A model generated the notes under the pieces. The model was not told the DNA's origin. It ran no database searches and saw only the letters and a list, made by a program, of their open reading frames with translations. A stretch of 64,000 nt of DNA from Pseudoalteromonas distincta. GTDB lineage: Bacteria; Pseudomonadota; Gammaproteobacteria; Enterobacterales; Alteromonadaceae. Location of the stretch: positions 186,001 through 250,000 of the forward strand of contig NZ_JWIG01000025.1 in the NCBI RefSeq assembly GCF_000814675.1. Reading direction: 5' to 3'. This document shows positions 10,237 to 19,350 of the stretch, in pieces (within the stretch, counting starts at the first letter, position 1; each line of letters begins with the position of its first letter). The translations under genes were made by a program, and so were the position numbers.

Positions 10237-10419
10237 CTTACTTATTTTAAGTATTGTGTAAAGTAGTGTGACACCGCACTCTCTATGCACGACGTTATCA
10301 AGAGTACTAATCTCTTGGGGACGCCACTTACTTATTTTTAATAGGGAAGTGAAGTGTTATTAAGAAAGCTCGCCTGAAACGAGTCTAAAAATTCAGTTGT
10401 CCTAGTGACACATTTATGT

Positions 10420-10495
10420 GTCCCCATCGTCTAGAGGCCTAGGACACCGCCCTTTCACGGCGGTAACAGGGGTTCGAATCCCCTTGGGGACGCCA
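10420..10495 (+). tRNA. tRNA-Glu(TTC) copy 4
   Basis: 76 nt, identical tRNA body, anticodon TTC. Followed by a short-class spacer. Confidence 0.97.
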
Positions 10496-10588
10496 CTTAC
10501 TTATTTATAATAGGGAAGTGAAGTGTTATTAAGAAAGCTCGTCTGAAACGAGTCTAAAAATTCAGTTGTCCTAGTGACACATTTATGT

Positions 10589-10664
10589 GTCCCCATCGTC
10601 TAGAGGCCTAGGACACCGCCCTTTCACGGCGGTAACAGGGGTTCGAATCCCCTTGGGGACGCCA
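10589..10664 (+). tRNA. tRNA-Glu(TTC) copy 5
   Basis: 76 nt, identical tRNA body, anticodon TTC. Followed by a short-class spacer. Confidence 0.97.
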
Positions 10665-10756
10665 CTTACTTATTTTAATAGGGAAGTGAAGTGTTATTAA
10701 GAAAGCTCGCCTGAAACGAGTCTAAAAATTCAGTTGTCCTAGTGACACATTTATGT

Positions 10757-10832
10757 GTCCCCATCGTCTAGAGGCCTAGGACACCGCCCTTTCACGGCGG
10801 TAACAGGGGTTCGAATCCCCTTGGGGACGCCA
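10757..10832 (+). tRNA. tRNA-Glu(TTC) copy 6
   Basis: 76 nt, identical tRNA body, anticodon TTC. Followed by a long-class spacer. Confidence 0.97.
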
Positions 10833-11013
10833 CTTACTATTTTAAGTATTGTGTAAAGCAGTGTGACACCGCACTCTCTATGCACGACGTTATCAAGAGT
10901 ACTAATCTCTTGGGGGCGCCACTTACTTCTTTTAATAGGAAAGTGTAGTGTTATTAAGAAAGCTCGCCTGAAACGAGTCTAAAAATTCAGTTGTCCTAGT
11001 GACACATTTATGT

Positions 11014-11089
11014 GTCCCCATCGTCTAGAGGCCTAGGACACCGCCCTTTCACGGCGGTAACAGGGGTTCGAATCCCCTTGGGGACGCCA
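11014..11089 (+). tRNA. tRNA-Glu(TTC) copy 7
   Basis: 76 nt, identical tRNA body, anticodon TTC. It is the last copy, and the long-class module after it has diverged (about 11095-11190). Confidence 0.97.
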
Positions 11090-11371
11090 CTTACTATTTT
11101 AAGTATTGTATAAAGCAGTGTTACATAACACTCTTTTTGCACGACGTTATCAAGAGTACCAATCTCTTAGATATGTCATTTACTACTTAGATAGGAAAGT
11201 GCAGTGTTATTAGAATAAAACTACAAATTAATACCCTCATTTTACATTTCATTTTTATATCAATCTATTTACACTTTGTTACAAAACCAAACCCATAATC
11301 ACTCCATATTCCTTGTTGTACTTTTAATTAGTCTTTAAACTCATTGAGTTAATTTAAATATGGACTAAAAA

Positions 11372-14239
11372 ATGAAACTCACAAAAATTGCACTTGCTGT
11401 TTTACTTGCATCAGGGTTGGCTGCATGTAATAGCTCAACTCAAGCTGTTGATAAAAATATTGTTACAGAAACATCAATTCCTGGCGTTACACTTATTGAA
11501 TCAGTGAAATCTAATGCAGGTGAAATCAACATACCGTATAAAAAATATAAACTAGATAACGGTTTAACTGTAATTGTGCATGAGGATCATTCAGATCCCT
11601 TAGTACACGTTGATGTAACATACCACGTTGGTTCTGCTCGCGAAGAGTTGGGTAAGTCAGGCTTTGCTCACTTTTTTGAGCATATGATGTTTCAAGGATC
11701 AGAGAATGTTGCTGATGAGGAACATTTTAAAATAATATCTGAAGCAGGCGGTACCTTAAATGGTACTACTAACTCTGATAGAACAAATTATTTTGAAACA
11801 GTACCTGTAAATCAATTAGAAAAGATGTTGTGGCTAGAAGCTGACCGAATGGGCTTTTTACTCGATGCTGTAACCCAAGAAAAATTTGAAGTACAACGCG
11901 AAACAGTAAAAAATGAGCGCGGCCAACGTGTTGATAATCGCCCTTATGGTCGTTTAGGTGAACGTGTTGCTCAAGCGATGTATCCAGACGGCCATCCATA
12001 TTCATGGCCTGTGATTGGTTTTATGGACGATTTAAATCGCGTAAATGTAAATGATTTAAAAGCATTCTTTTTAAAATGGTACGGACCAAATAATGCAACG
12101 CTTACCATTGGTGGTGACATCAGCGCTAATGAAATACTGCCATTAGTTACTAAATACTTTGCACCAATCCCAAAAGGTCCTGAAATACCTAAAGTTGAAA
12201 AAACAGCTGTAATACTAGATGCCGATAGATATATTTCAATGGAAGATAAGGTTCACTTACCTTTATTAAGCATGAGTTTCCCAACGACTTATGCTCGCTC
12301 TGAAGATGAAGCACCTCTTGATATACTTGCTGAAATATTAGGTGGAGGTAATAATTCACTACTATACAAAAACCTAGTTAAAACTCAACTTGCTGTTCAA
12401 GCAAGTGCAAATCATCCATGCCAAGAGTTAGCGTGTTCAATTAGTCTTTATGCTTTACCAAATCCTACAGCAGGGAAAACGTTAGCTGATATGGAAAAAA
12501 TCATTCGTGATTCATTTGTTGAATTTGAAGAGCGTGGCGTTACACAAGATGATTTAGATAAAGTAAAAGCTAAAATAGAGTCAGGTGCAATTTTTGGTCT
12601 GCAAAGCGTATCAGGAAAAGTCTCTCAACTAGCCGCATCTGAAACGTTTACAGGTAACCCAAACTCAGCTAAAGATGAGATTGCACGTTATAACAAAGTT
12701 ACAAAAGCAGATGTTATGCGTGTTTTTAATCAATATATTAAAGGTAAATCTGCCGTTATTATGAGTGTTGTGCCAGAAGGTCAAACTCAACTTATAGCTG
12801 CCCCAGACAACTTTACGCCTAAAGCGCATGATTTTGGAGGTCCATCTACAACTTCAGCTGATGATTTAGTAGCACGAAGAGCCGTTGATACATTTGATCG
12901 AAGTGTTCACCCTGTAGCCGGCGCAAATCCAGCTGTTGATGTTCCTTCTCTTTGGCAAACTAAGACCGAAAACGGTATTAAAATATTAGGTACGCAAAGT
13001 ACAGAAACGCCAACCACCGCTATTTTCATTAAAGTTCCGGGTGGCTTGTATAATGAGCAAGCTAGTAAAGTGGGTTTATCGTCAATGACTGCATCGTTAA
13101 TGAGCGAGTCAACGCAAAACTACACTACAGAGCAAATGAGTAACGCGCTTGAAAAACTGGGTAGCCAGGTAAGTATCTACTCAGATAAAACACATACAAA
13201 TGTGTATGTTTCTAGCTTAACCAAAAATGTAGATGCAACGCTAAAGCTTGTTGAAGAGAAATTATTTAAACCAGCATTTAATGCCGATGACTTTGAGCGT
13301 AATAAAAAGCAAATCATTCAAAATATTCAACATTCAATGAAGGATGCAGGGTATTTAGCATCTAATACATACAGCAAATTACTATATGGCGACAATATAG
13401 CTGCACTTCCAAGTACTGGAACGCTTAATAGTATTGAGGCTATTACATTAGATGACGTTAAAGCTTTTTATAACGCAAACTTTAAACCACAGGGCGCGCA
13501 AGTCATTATTGTTTCTGATTTACAAGAGTCAACAATTGAGCCAAAGGTTAAAGCTACACTTGCAAGCTGGCAAGGTAAATCGAGCCCAGTTACTGTTGAT
13601 TTCAGCGAACCTAAAGTCGAAACTAATGTCATTTATCTTGTAGATAAACCAGATGCCCCTCAATCAGAAATTCGTATTGGTAAACGCGATATGGTTGAAG
13701 ACATTACAGGTGAGTTTTTTAAAGCTAACTTAATGAACTTTGCATTTGGTGGCACGTTTAACAGCCGTATCAATTTAAATTTACGAGAAGATAAAGGCTA
13801 CACTTACGGTGCTCGCTCTCGTTTTTGGGGTGATAAAACATCAGGTGGCTTTACAGCTTCTGCAGCGGTGAGAGCCGATTCTACTGCAGCGTCTATTACA
13901 GAGTTTACTAATGAGCTTAATAACTATGCTCAAAACGGTGTCACTGACGAAGAGCTTATGTTTATGCGTAAAGCTATCAATCAAAAAGATGCGCTTAAAT
14001 ACGAAACGCCTAATGCAAAACTTGGCTTTTTAGCACAAATATTAGAGTTCGATTTAAAACCTAGCTTTGTAAAAGAAAGAAATGAGATTGTTAGCAATAT
14101 TAGCAAAGAAGAAGTTAACGCCTTAGCTAAAAAACACTTAAACACTAAAGACATGATTTATTTAGTAGTGGGTGATGCTAAAACACTTCGTCCAGAGCTC
14201 GAAAAATTAGGTATGAAGGTTGTTGACTACAGTCTTTAA
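11372..14239 (+). CDS. Lipoprotein M16-family zinc metallopeptidase
   Basis: 955 residues. A lipoprotein signal (MKLTKIALAVLLASGLAAC, lipobox LAAC, Cys about 19) implies envelope anchoring. Two tandem M16 units follow. The first has the inverted zinc motif HFFEH within AHFFEHMMFQGSENV (about residues 97-111), with a downstream Glu. The second (from about residue 540) is the inactive partner, containing RINLNLREDKGYTYG typical of the M16 C-domain. Members act on short peptides or protein fragments in the periplasm. The gene stands alone with its own terminator. The substrate is unknown. Confidence 0.9.
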   Translation: MKLTKIALAVLLASGLAACNSSTQAVDKNIVTETSIPGVTLIESVKSNAGEINIPYKKYKLDNGLTVIVHEDHSDPLVHVDVTYHVGSAREELGKSGFAHFFEHMMFQGSENVADEEHFKIISEAGGTLNGTTNSDRTNYFETVPVNQLEKMLWLEADRMGFLLDAVTQEKFEVQRETVKNERGQRVDNRPYGRLGERVAQAMYPDGHPYSWPVIGFMDDLNRVNVNDLKAFFLKWYGPNNATLTIGGDISANEILPLVTKYFAPIPKGPEIPKVEKTAVILDADRYISMEDKVHLPLLSMSFPTTYARSEDEAPLDILAEILGGGNNSLLYKNLVKTQLAVQASANHPCQELACSISLYALPNPTAGKTLADMEKIIRDSFVEFEERGVTQDDLDKVKAKIESGAIFGLQSVSGKVSQLAASETFTGNPNSAKDEIARYNKVTKADVMRVFNQYIKGKSAVIMSVVPEGQTQLIAAPDNFTPKAHDFGGPSTTSADDLVARRAVDTFDRSVHPVAGANPAVDVPSLWQTKTENGIKILGTQSTETPTTAIFIKVPGGLYNEQASKVGLSSMTASLMSESTQNYTTEQMSNALEKLGSQVSIYSDKTHTNVYVSSLTKNVDATLKLVEEKLFKPAFNADDFERNKKQIIQNIQHSMKDAGYLASNTYSKLLYGDNIAALPSTGTLNSIEAITLDDVKAFYNANFKPQGAQVIIVSDLQESTIEPKVKATLASWQGKSSPVTVDFSEPKVETNVIYLVDKPDAPQSEIRIGKRDMVEDITGEFFKANLMNFAFGGTFNSRINLNLREDKGYTYGARSRFWGDKTSGGFTASAAVRADSTAASITEFTNELNNYAQNGVTDEELMFMRKAINQKDALKYETPNAKLGFLAQILEFDLKPSFVKERNEIVSNISKEEVNALAKKHLNTKDMIYLVVGDAKTLRPELEKLGMKVVDYSL

Positions 14240-14260
14240 TATTTAAATAATTGGAATTAT

Positions 14261-14288
14261 AAAGCAGCTTTTTTAGCTGCTTTTTTTT
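14261..14288 (+). terminator. Terminator of the M16 peptidase gene
   Basis: The stem AAAGCAGC/GCTGCTTT (14261-14268 and 14276-14283) is followed by eight T residues. Confidence 0.85.
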
Positions 14289-14482
14289 GCCTGATTTTAG
14301 AGTGTTGATCTTTTTGAAAGTAGATTACAAGGAACAACTACAGCGTCTTTTTTTAGATATAAAATATAATTTTGTAGTTTAAACCTTCGAATAACACCCC
14401 ATTCCTAGCTTTATTATTCAGTACTTATAAAGATTCAATTTGGTAGCATAAATTTACACATCCAACTTTATTAGGAGGATTT

Positions 14483-14749
14483 ATGGCAAGTGGATGGGCA
14501 CGAGACGGTGCAATTCAAGATCAAATTGATGCAAGTGTTAACGACGCCGTACAGTATGCAAGAAGCAATTTAATATCTGGTGCAAGTGCTGAGCTATGTG
14601 ACGAGTGCGATGAAAAAATCCCACAAGCACGAAGGCTGGCGCTACCAGGAGTTCGCTACTGTGTTGCATGCCAAGCTGCAATAGAAGGTAATGGTGCCAG
14701 CGCTAAATCGTTTAATAGGCGTGGTAGTAAAGATAGTCAGTTGCGTTAA
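14483..14749 (+). CDS. DksA/TraR-type C4 zinc-finger protein (YbiI-like)
   Basis: 88 residues. A C4 zinc finger lies in the middle, CDECDEKIP...RYCVACQ (about residues 39-64), preceded by a helix from the N-terminus. This size and pattern fit the short DksA/TraR family proteins related to E. coli YbiI. DksA proper is longer and reaches into the RNA-polymerase secondary channel. The short forms are less well understood. An excellent ribosome binding site (TTAGGAGG) precedes the ATG. It is a single gene with its own terminator. Confidence 0.85.
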   Translation: MASGWARDGAIQDQIDASVNDAVQYARSNLISGASAELCDECDEKIPQARRLALPGVRYCVACQAAIEGNGASAKSFNRRGSKDSQLR

Positions 14750-14750
14750 A

Positions 14751-14774
14751 AAAGGTGCTGCAAAGCACCTTTTA
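14751..14774 (+). terminator. Terminator of the zinc-finger gene
   Basis: The stem AAAAGGTGC/GCACCTTTT overlaps the region just after the stop codon and ends in T residues. Confidence 0.8.
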
Positions 14775-14833
14775 TTTAATACCAATCTGCATAACCATTT
14801 GAACAATATATAAAATTAAACCCCTCCATAGTT

Positions 14834-14994
14834 ATACCAACCAGCATAAATCTTTGATCAATCTAACGAATTAAATTGCACTATAACGTCGTTAAAAACT
14901 TTTTATTTAGAACAACTAGATACAAAAATTTTTGCCTAGTTCTAGCGTAATTTTCTTAACGCTAAATAGACCCCATATATAAGCAGATTGGCAT
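14834..14994. repeat. 161-bp interspersed repeat, copy A (MITE-like)
   Basis: Ends are ATACCAACCAGCATAAATC and, inverted, ATGCCAATCTGCTTATATA. The interior (AACTAGATACAAAAATTTTT, CTAGTTCTAGCGTAATTTTC) is nearly identical to the copy at 37364-37524. It is non-coding. Another end-like sequence (ACCAATCTGCATAACC) at 14781 suggests a nested partial copy. Confidence 0.85.
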
Positions 14995-15033
14995 TAAGCA
15001 AATTGTTATAACTTGAATTAGTTGTTAAGTAAT

Positions 15034-15435
15034 TTAAAATTTACTCATGTCTTCTTTTTTCTGAATTAACTCAATTGCATAGCCATCTGGGTCTTTTACA
15101 AAAGCAATTTCAGTAGTACCGCCTTTTACAGGCCCTGGTTCACGGCTTACATTGCCACCAGCAGCTTTAATATCTGCACATGCTTTGTAAATATCATCAA
15201 ACTCAATAGCAATATGACCATACCCATTACCTAGGTCGTAGCTATCCTCGTCCCAGTTATAAGTTAGCTCTAATACTGTGTTATCTGCTTCGTCGCCATA
15301 TCCAACAAAGGCAAGAGTGTATCTGTATTCACTGTTATCAGCTCTGCGTAATTCTTTCATACCTAATATTTCAGTATAAAAAGCAATTGATTTATCCAAA
15401 TCGGCTACACGAAGCATAGTATGTAATAAACGCAT
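15034..15435 (-). CDS. gloA: Lactoylglutathione lyase (glyoxalase I)
   Basis: 133 residues. It converts the methylglyoxal-glutathione hemithioacetal to S-lactoylglutathione. The start [20 protein letters not shown] is characteristic. The metal ligands fit H5, Glu in TVLELTYN (about 57), His in GYGHIAIEF (about 75) and Glu in YAIELIQ (about 123). Length is normal for the GloA of Proteobacteria. A ribosome binding site (AAAGGAAC) precedes the ATG. It is monocistronic. Confidence 0.95.
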   Translation of the reverse strand: MRLLHTMLRVADLDKSIAFYTEILGMKELRRADNSEYRYTLAFVGYGDEADNTVLELTYNWDEDSYDLGNGYGHIAIEFDDIYKACADIKAAGGNVSREPGPVKGGTTEIAFVKDPDGYAIELIQKKEDMSKF

Positions 15436-16060
15436 TTTTAGTTCCTTTAGTTATTTATTCAAAGTTAAGGGTATTTTTAACTAAGCGCTATTATTAAGCG
15501 CGTTTTAGGGGGTTTATATGTATTAGCCATATATGTAGGCATTATATATAAATCACAACCTTAATATGAGAGTGGGCTTAAAACAGTTTGAGTTCGACCT
15601 TTATAAATTACCAATTAATGAATCATTTTATTAAATTTTGGATATTTAAATAACCAGTAATCGATTATTGGTCAACCTATTAATATAAAAAAAGTTACTG
15701 ATTGTTCAACAAAAGTTAACCTTTGCTTAATTGTGCCTTTGCTATATAACCATCTGTTTTTATAGGTTATTAAATTTATTGTTGTGTAATATGTAAAAAT
15801 ATGGCGTTTGCTTGGTTAACTTATTGGTTGACAAAAAAGCCGTATGGTAATACAGTTTTTGCATACCAATTGGTAAGTTGCTTGGTTTGAGTGAATACAA
15901 TGTATTGGTAATTAATCAGAGTTACGTTTTGCACAGGTTAATTTATAAATAACTCAAGCTTAAAGTTACTCTACAAATTGAAACAAAAGACACAGCGTAT
16001 TTATAGAGTAAATTTTACTTGTTCTTATAAAAGTATGCGCCACATATTTAGGAGTTATTC
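15436..16060. promoter_or_regulatory. Regulatory region upstream of the alginate gene cluster
   Basis: 625 bp without a gene. It contains several TTGGT half-sites and palindromes: TTGGTCAACCTA (15667-15678), TTGGTTAAC (15822-15830), TTGGTTGACAAA (15834-15845) and the perfect TACCAATTGGTA (15864-15875). The same motif class precedes the other alginate genes, so these are probable operators of one regulator (inference). Confidence 0.6.
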
Positions 16061-16939
16061 ATGTCAAAACCAGTCATCGGTTTCATCGGCTTAGGCTTAA
16101 TGGGCGGCAACATGGCCGAAAATTTACAAAACAAAGGCTATGAGCTAATTGTTATGGACCTTAGCAAAGATGCGGTTGCAGCATGTGTTGCTAGAGGCGC
16201 AAAAACAGCAAGCACTGCAAAAGAGCTAGCTGAAGGTTCAGATATTGTTATGTTTTGTCTTACGACGTCTGCCGTTGTAGAAAAAATTGTTTACGCAGAA
16301 GACGGTATCCTAGCGGGTATTAAAGAAGGTGCAGTATTAGTTGATTTTGGTACTTCTATCCCATCATCTACTAAAAAAATTGGTGCTGATTTAGCAGCTA
16401 AAGGCGCAGGCATGATCGACGCGCCACTAGGTCGTACACCAGCACATGCTAAAGACGGTCTTTTAAACATTATGGCTGCAGGCGATATTGATACATTCAA
16501 TAAAGTTAAACCAGTACTGGAAGATCAAGGTGAAAACGTTTTCCATCTTGGTGAGCTAGGTGCAGGTCATACAACTAAGCTTATCAACAACTTCATGGGC
16601 ATGACGACAGTATGTGCTATGTCACAAGCATTTGCAGTGGCAGAGCTTGCTGGTGTTGACCGTCAACAACTTTTCGACATTATGTCGACTGGTCCATCTA
16701 ACTCACCGTTTATGCAATTTTGTAAAAATTATGCAGTTGATAATGTTAGCGACCTTGGTTTCTCGATTGCTAATGCAAACAAAGATTTAGGCTACTTCCT
16801 ACAAATGGTAGAAGACCTAGGTACTGAATCAAAAATCGCTGAAGGTTCATCAGCTAACCTACAAGCAGCGTTTGACGCTGGTATGGGTCAAGGTAACGTT
16901 CCTGAAATTTTTGATTACTTCAAAAAGTTAGAAAAGTAA
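16061..16939 (+). CDS. NAD(P)-dependent DEH reductase (beta-hydroxyacid dehydrogenase family)
   Basis: 292 residues. The N-terminal Rossmann fold has the dinucleotide motif GFIGLGLMGGNMAENL (about 7-22). The family substrate motif appears as DAPLGRTPAHAKDG (about 121-134), and the catalytic Lys lies in GAGHTTKLINNF (about 173). The C-terminus is helical. The family includes tartronate-semialdehyde reductases, but placed at the head of an alginate cluster the likely substrate is 4-deoxy-L-erythro-5-hexoseulose uronate (DEH), reduced to 2-keto-3-deoxygluconate, the known role of DehR-type enzymes. Cytoplasmic. The substrate is inferred from context. A ribosome binding site (TTTAGGAG) precedes the ATG. 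Confidence 0.88.
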   Translation: MSKPVIGFIGLGLMGGNMAENLQNKGYELIVMDLSKDAVAACVARGAKTASTAKELAEGSDIVMFCLTTSAVVEKIVYAEDGILAGIKEGAVLVDFGTSIPSSTKKIGADLAAKGAGMIDAPLGRTPAHAKDGLLNIMAAGDIDTFNKVKPVLEDQGENVFHLGELGAGHTTKLINNFMGMTTVCAMSQAFAVAELAGVDRQQLFDIMSTGPSNSPFMQFCKNYAVDNVSDLGFSIANANKDLGYFLQMVEDLGTESKIAEGSSANLQAAFDAGMGQGNVPEIFDYFKKLEK

Positions 16940-16956
16940 TACTTCTCGACCTTATT

Positions 16957-16990
16957 GAGCGCTTTGAGCTTTAACTTAAAGCGCTTTAAC
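16957..16990 (+). terminator. Possible terminator/attenuator after the DEH reductase gene
   Basis: The inverted repeat AGCGCTTT...AAAGCGCT is followed by a short T-containing stretch. The T-run is weak, so read-through into the lyase genes is plausible. Confidence 0.45.
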
Positions 16991-17086
16991 ACACATGACA
17001 CCAATTGACTAAAGTCTTTGTGCAATGTCAGCTTTTTTTAATTCTGATGAAGCACTACTTTCAGTCACAACGAAAAAGAGTTAACT

Positions 17087-19345
17087 ATGCGTTTGATTAA
17101 TACAATAAAGCTTAGTCTAGTTCTCATCGGTTGCATATCCACACAAGTAGCGGCCAAAGATTATTTAATAGAAAATAAACAAGCTTTTAATGATATCGCA
17201 GCTAATCTAGTTGCTGGCGACAAAGTAGTACTTAAAAATGGTACTTGGTCTGACTTCGAAATTTTACTTGAAGGCCAAGGTACAAAAAACTCTCCTATTA
17301 TATTAACCGCTGAAACTAACGGAAAAGTAATTCTATCAGGTCAATCTAACCTAAGACTTGCAGGTAAATACCTTGAAGCTTCTGGTTTAGTATTTAAAGA
17401 CGGCTACACACCGAGCTCAGCTGTAATAGAATTTCGTAAAAATAAAAATGAATTAGCCTACAATTCACGAGTTACTCAAATAGTAATCGATAATTACAGT
17501 AATCCAGACAAACGAGAGTCTGATTATTGGGTTGCCTTATATGGACAACATAACCGCTTTGATCATAGTCATTTAGTTGGCAAACGAAATAAAGGTGTGA
17601 CAGTTGCTGTTCGTTTAAACACTAAAGCAAGCCAGGAAAACTATCATCGTATAGATAACAACTATTTTGGCTACCGTCCTACTTTTGGCTCTAACGGTGG
17701 TGAAACCCTGCGTATTGGCACAAGCCATTACTCACTAACTGATTCGCATACATTGGTTGAAAATAATTACTTTGAACGTACCAATGGTGAAGTCGAAATT
17801 GTTTCGGTTAAATCAGGTAAAAACATCCTTCGTAATAACGTATTTTATGAAGCGCGCGGTACATTAACGCTGCGCCATGGTAACGGCAATCTTATAGAAG
17901 AAAATATCTTTATTGGTAATGGTGTTGATCACACAGGTGGTATCCGCGTTATCAATAAAGATCAAATTGTAAGAAATAACTACCTACAAGGCCTAACAGG
18001 CTATCGTTTTGGCAGTGGTTTTACTGTTATGAACGGCGTACCAAATTCATCTATTAATCGTTATCACCAAGTAGAAAATGCGACGATTGAAAACAACACA
18101 TTTATAAATGTGCGTCATATTCAACTTGCTGCAGGTAGCGATGCTGAGCGTAGCGCAGCCCCAAAAAATAGCGTAATGAAAAACAACTTAATCATAAACC
18201 AAGATGGTGAACAGCCATTTACAACATTCGACGATGTAAGTGGGTTAGTATTAAGTAACAACATTGCAGATACAAAAGTGCTTTCTGAGCTAACGTACGG
18301 TGTAAAAAAAGATAAAATCACGCTTGAAAAAGCAAGTAATGGTCTACTTTACCCAACATCTAAAAGTTTAAATGTAGGTGCAAAGCGCGATTTAAAAGTA
18401 CTTAAAAAAGAAGATACCGGTGTTAGTTGGTATGCAAAAGTACCTGCTTTAGTTGATTTTGATTCTGGTAAGACACATTCTGTTAAAGCTGATGTAAGTG
18501 CATTACTAGACGCTATTGATAATGCAGAGTCGGGCGATGTTCTAGAGCTAGCGCCTGGCCAGTATGATGTGTCTAAACTGGTTAAAATTGATAAAACGTT
18601 GACAATTAAAGCGAAGCAGAGCGCAAAGGCTAAACTTACTTTTCAACGCTCTACCTTGTTTGAAATACATGATGGCGGCAGCTTAAAACTAGATGGTTTA
18701 TCAATTTCAGGTGAAAACGCGCCAGATGCAATAGGTAACAGCATTGTTCGTACGCAAAAATGGGGTATGGTTGATAATTACCGCTTTGTAATGACCAACT
18801 CAGAGTTAAATGCTTTAGATATTAATCATTCATTCCATTTCTTTATTACTGGTAAAGGTGCAATGGCTGACGAAATTATTGTTACAGGTAATACCTTTAA
18901 TACAGTAACAGGTGACATTTTACGCCTAAATACTGAAATTGAAGACTTAGGTGTTTATAACGCGGAATACGTTATTGTAAATAATAATACATTTAATAAT
19001 GTAGAAGGCGGTGTACTTAAGCTTTACCGTGGTGGCACTGATGAAAGTACATTTGGTCCTCATTTTGAAATGACAAATAACACGCTTAATAACGTTGGCC
19101 TTGGTAAGCGTAACAAAGAGCAAGCGAGCATTTATGTTCACGGTGTTCAGGTTACTAATATTAAAGATAATAAATTTGTTAAATCTGCTCCTATTGTTGT
19201 AGAGCACACAGTAGGCGAGCCTAAAACTGAAATCTCAGGCAATACATTTGATGCAACTAAAGCACCAAGTGTTAAAGAGTTAAGAGTTAAAGGCCCACAC
19301 ACGGCAGTATTAAAAAATAACAACATTTTAAATAAGGCAGGGTAA
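17087..19345 (+). CDS. Polysaccharide lyase family 6 alginate lyase
   Basis: 752 residues. A signal peptide (about 1-23, cut near VAAKDY) is followed by a PL6 chondroitinase-B-like parallel beta-helix. The conserved blocks HRIDNNYFGYRPTFGSNGGE, EIVSVKSGKN and LTLRHGNGN carry the catalytic Lys (K242) and Arg (R263) expected for PL6. The C-terminal half (from about 470) is a second beta-helical segment, as in two-domain PL6 enzymes. It cleaves alginate (often MG or G blocks) by beta-elimination outside the cytoplasm. A PL17 gene follows at 5 bp, a common pairing for complete depolymerisation. Confidence 0.93.
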   Translation: MRLINTIKLSLVLIGCISTQVAAKDYLIENKQAFNDIAANLVAGDKVVLKNGTWSDFEILLEGQGTKNSPIILTAETNGKVILSGQSNLRLAGKYLEASGLVFKDGYTPSSAVIEFRKNKNELAYNSRVTQIVIDNYSNPDKRESDYWVALYGQHNRFDHSHLVGKRNKGVTVAVRLNTKASQENYHRIDNNYFGYRPTFGSNGGETLRIGTSHYSLTDSHTLVENNYFERTNGEVEIVSVKSGKNILRNNVFYEARGTLTLRHGNGNLIEENIFIGNGVDHTGGIRVINKDQIVRNNYLQGLTGYRFGSGFTVMNGVPNSSINRYHQVENATIENNTFINVRHIQLAAGSDAERSAAPKNSVMKNNLIINQDGEQPFTTFDDVSGLVLSNNIADTKVLSELTYGVKKDKITLEKASNGLLYPTSKSLNVGAKRDLKVLKKEDTGVSWYAKVPALVDFDSGKTHSVKADVSALLDAIDNAESGDVLELAPGQYDVSKLVKIDKTLTIKAKQSAKAKLTFQRSTLFEIHDGGSLKLDGLSISGENAPDAIGNSIVRTQKWGMVDNYRFVMTNSELNALDINHSFHFFITGKGAMADEIIVTGNTFNTVTGDILRLNTEIEDLGVYNAEYVIVNNNTFNNVEGGVLKLYRGGTDESTFGPHFEMTNNTLNNVGLGKRNKEQASIYVHGVQVTNIKDNKFVKSAPIVVEHTVGEPKTEISGNTFDATKAPSVKELRVKGPHTAVLKNNNILNKAG

Positions 19346-19350
19346 ATACT

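Larger units (their letters stand above)
9979..11190 (+). repeat. Tandem repeat array of tRNA-Glu spacers, two length classes
   Basis: Start-to-start distances of the tRNA-Glu genes from 9903 are 258, 259, 169, 168 and 257 bp. The long class carries an extra module of about 90 bp (GTGTGACACCGCACTCTCTA). Its end duplicates the last bases of the tRNA, TCTTGGGGACGCCACTTAC, at about 10054-10070 and 10312-10330, with a GGGGG variant near 10908-10925. All spacers share TTGTCCTAGTGACACATTTA just before the tRNA. Confidence 0.85.

Noticed and set aside
9683-11190. Regularly spaced repeats that could look like a CRISPR array
   Set aside because: The repeats are full tRNA-Glu genes with long, themselves repeated, spacers. 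No short unique spacers and no cas genes.
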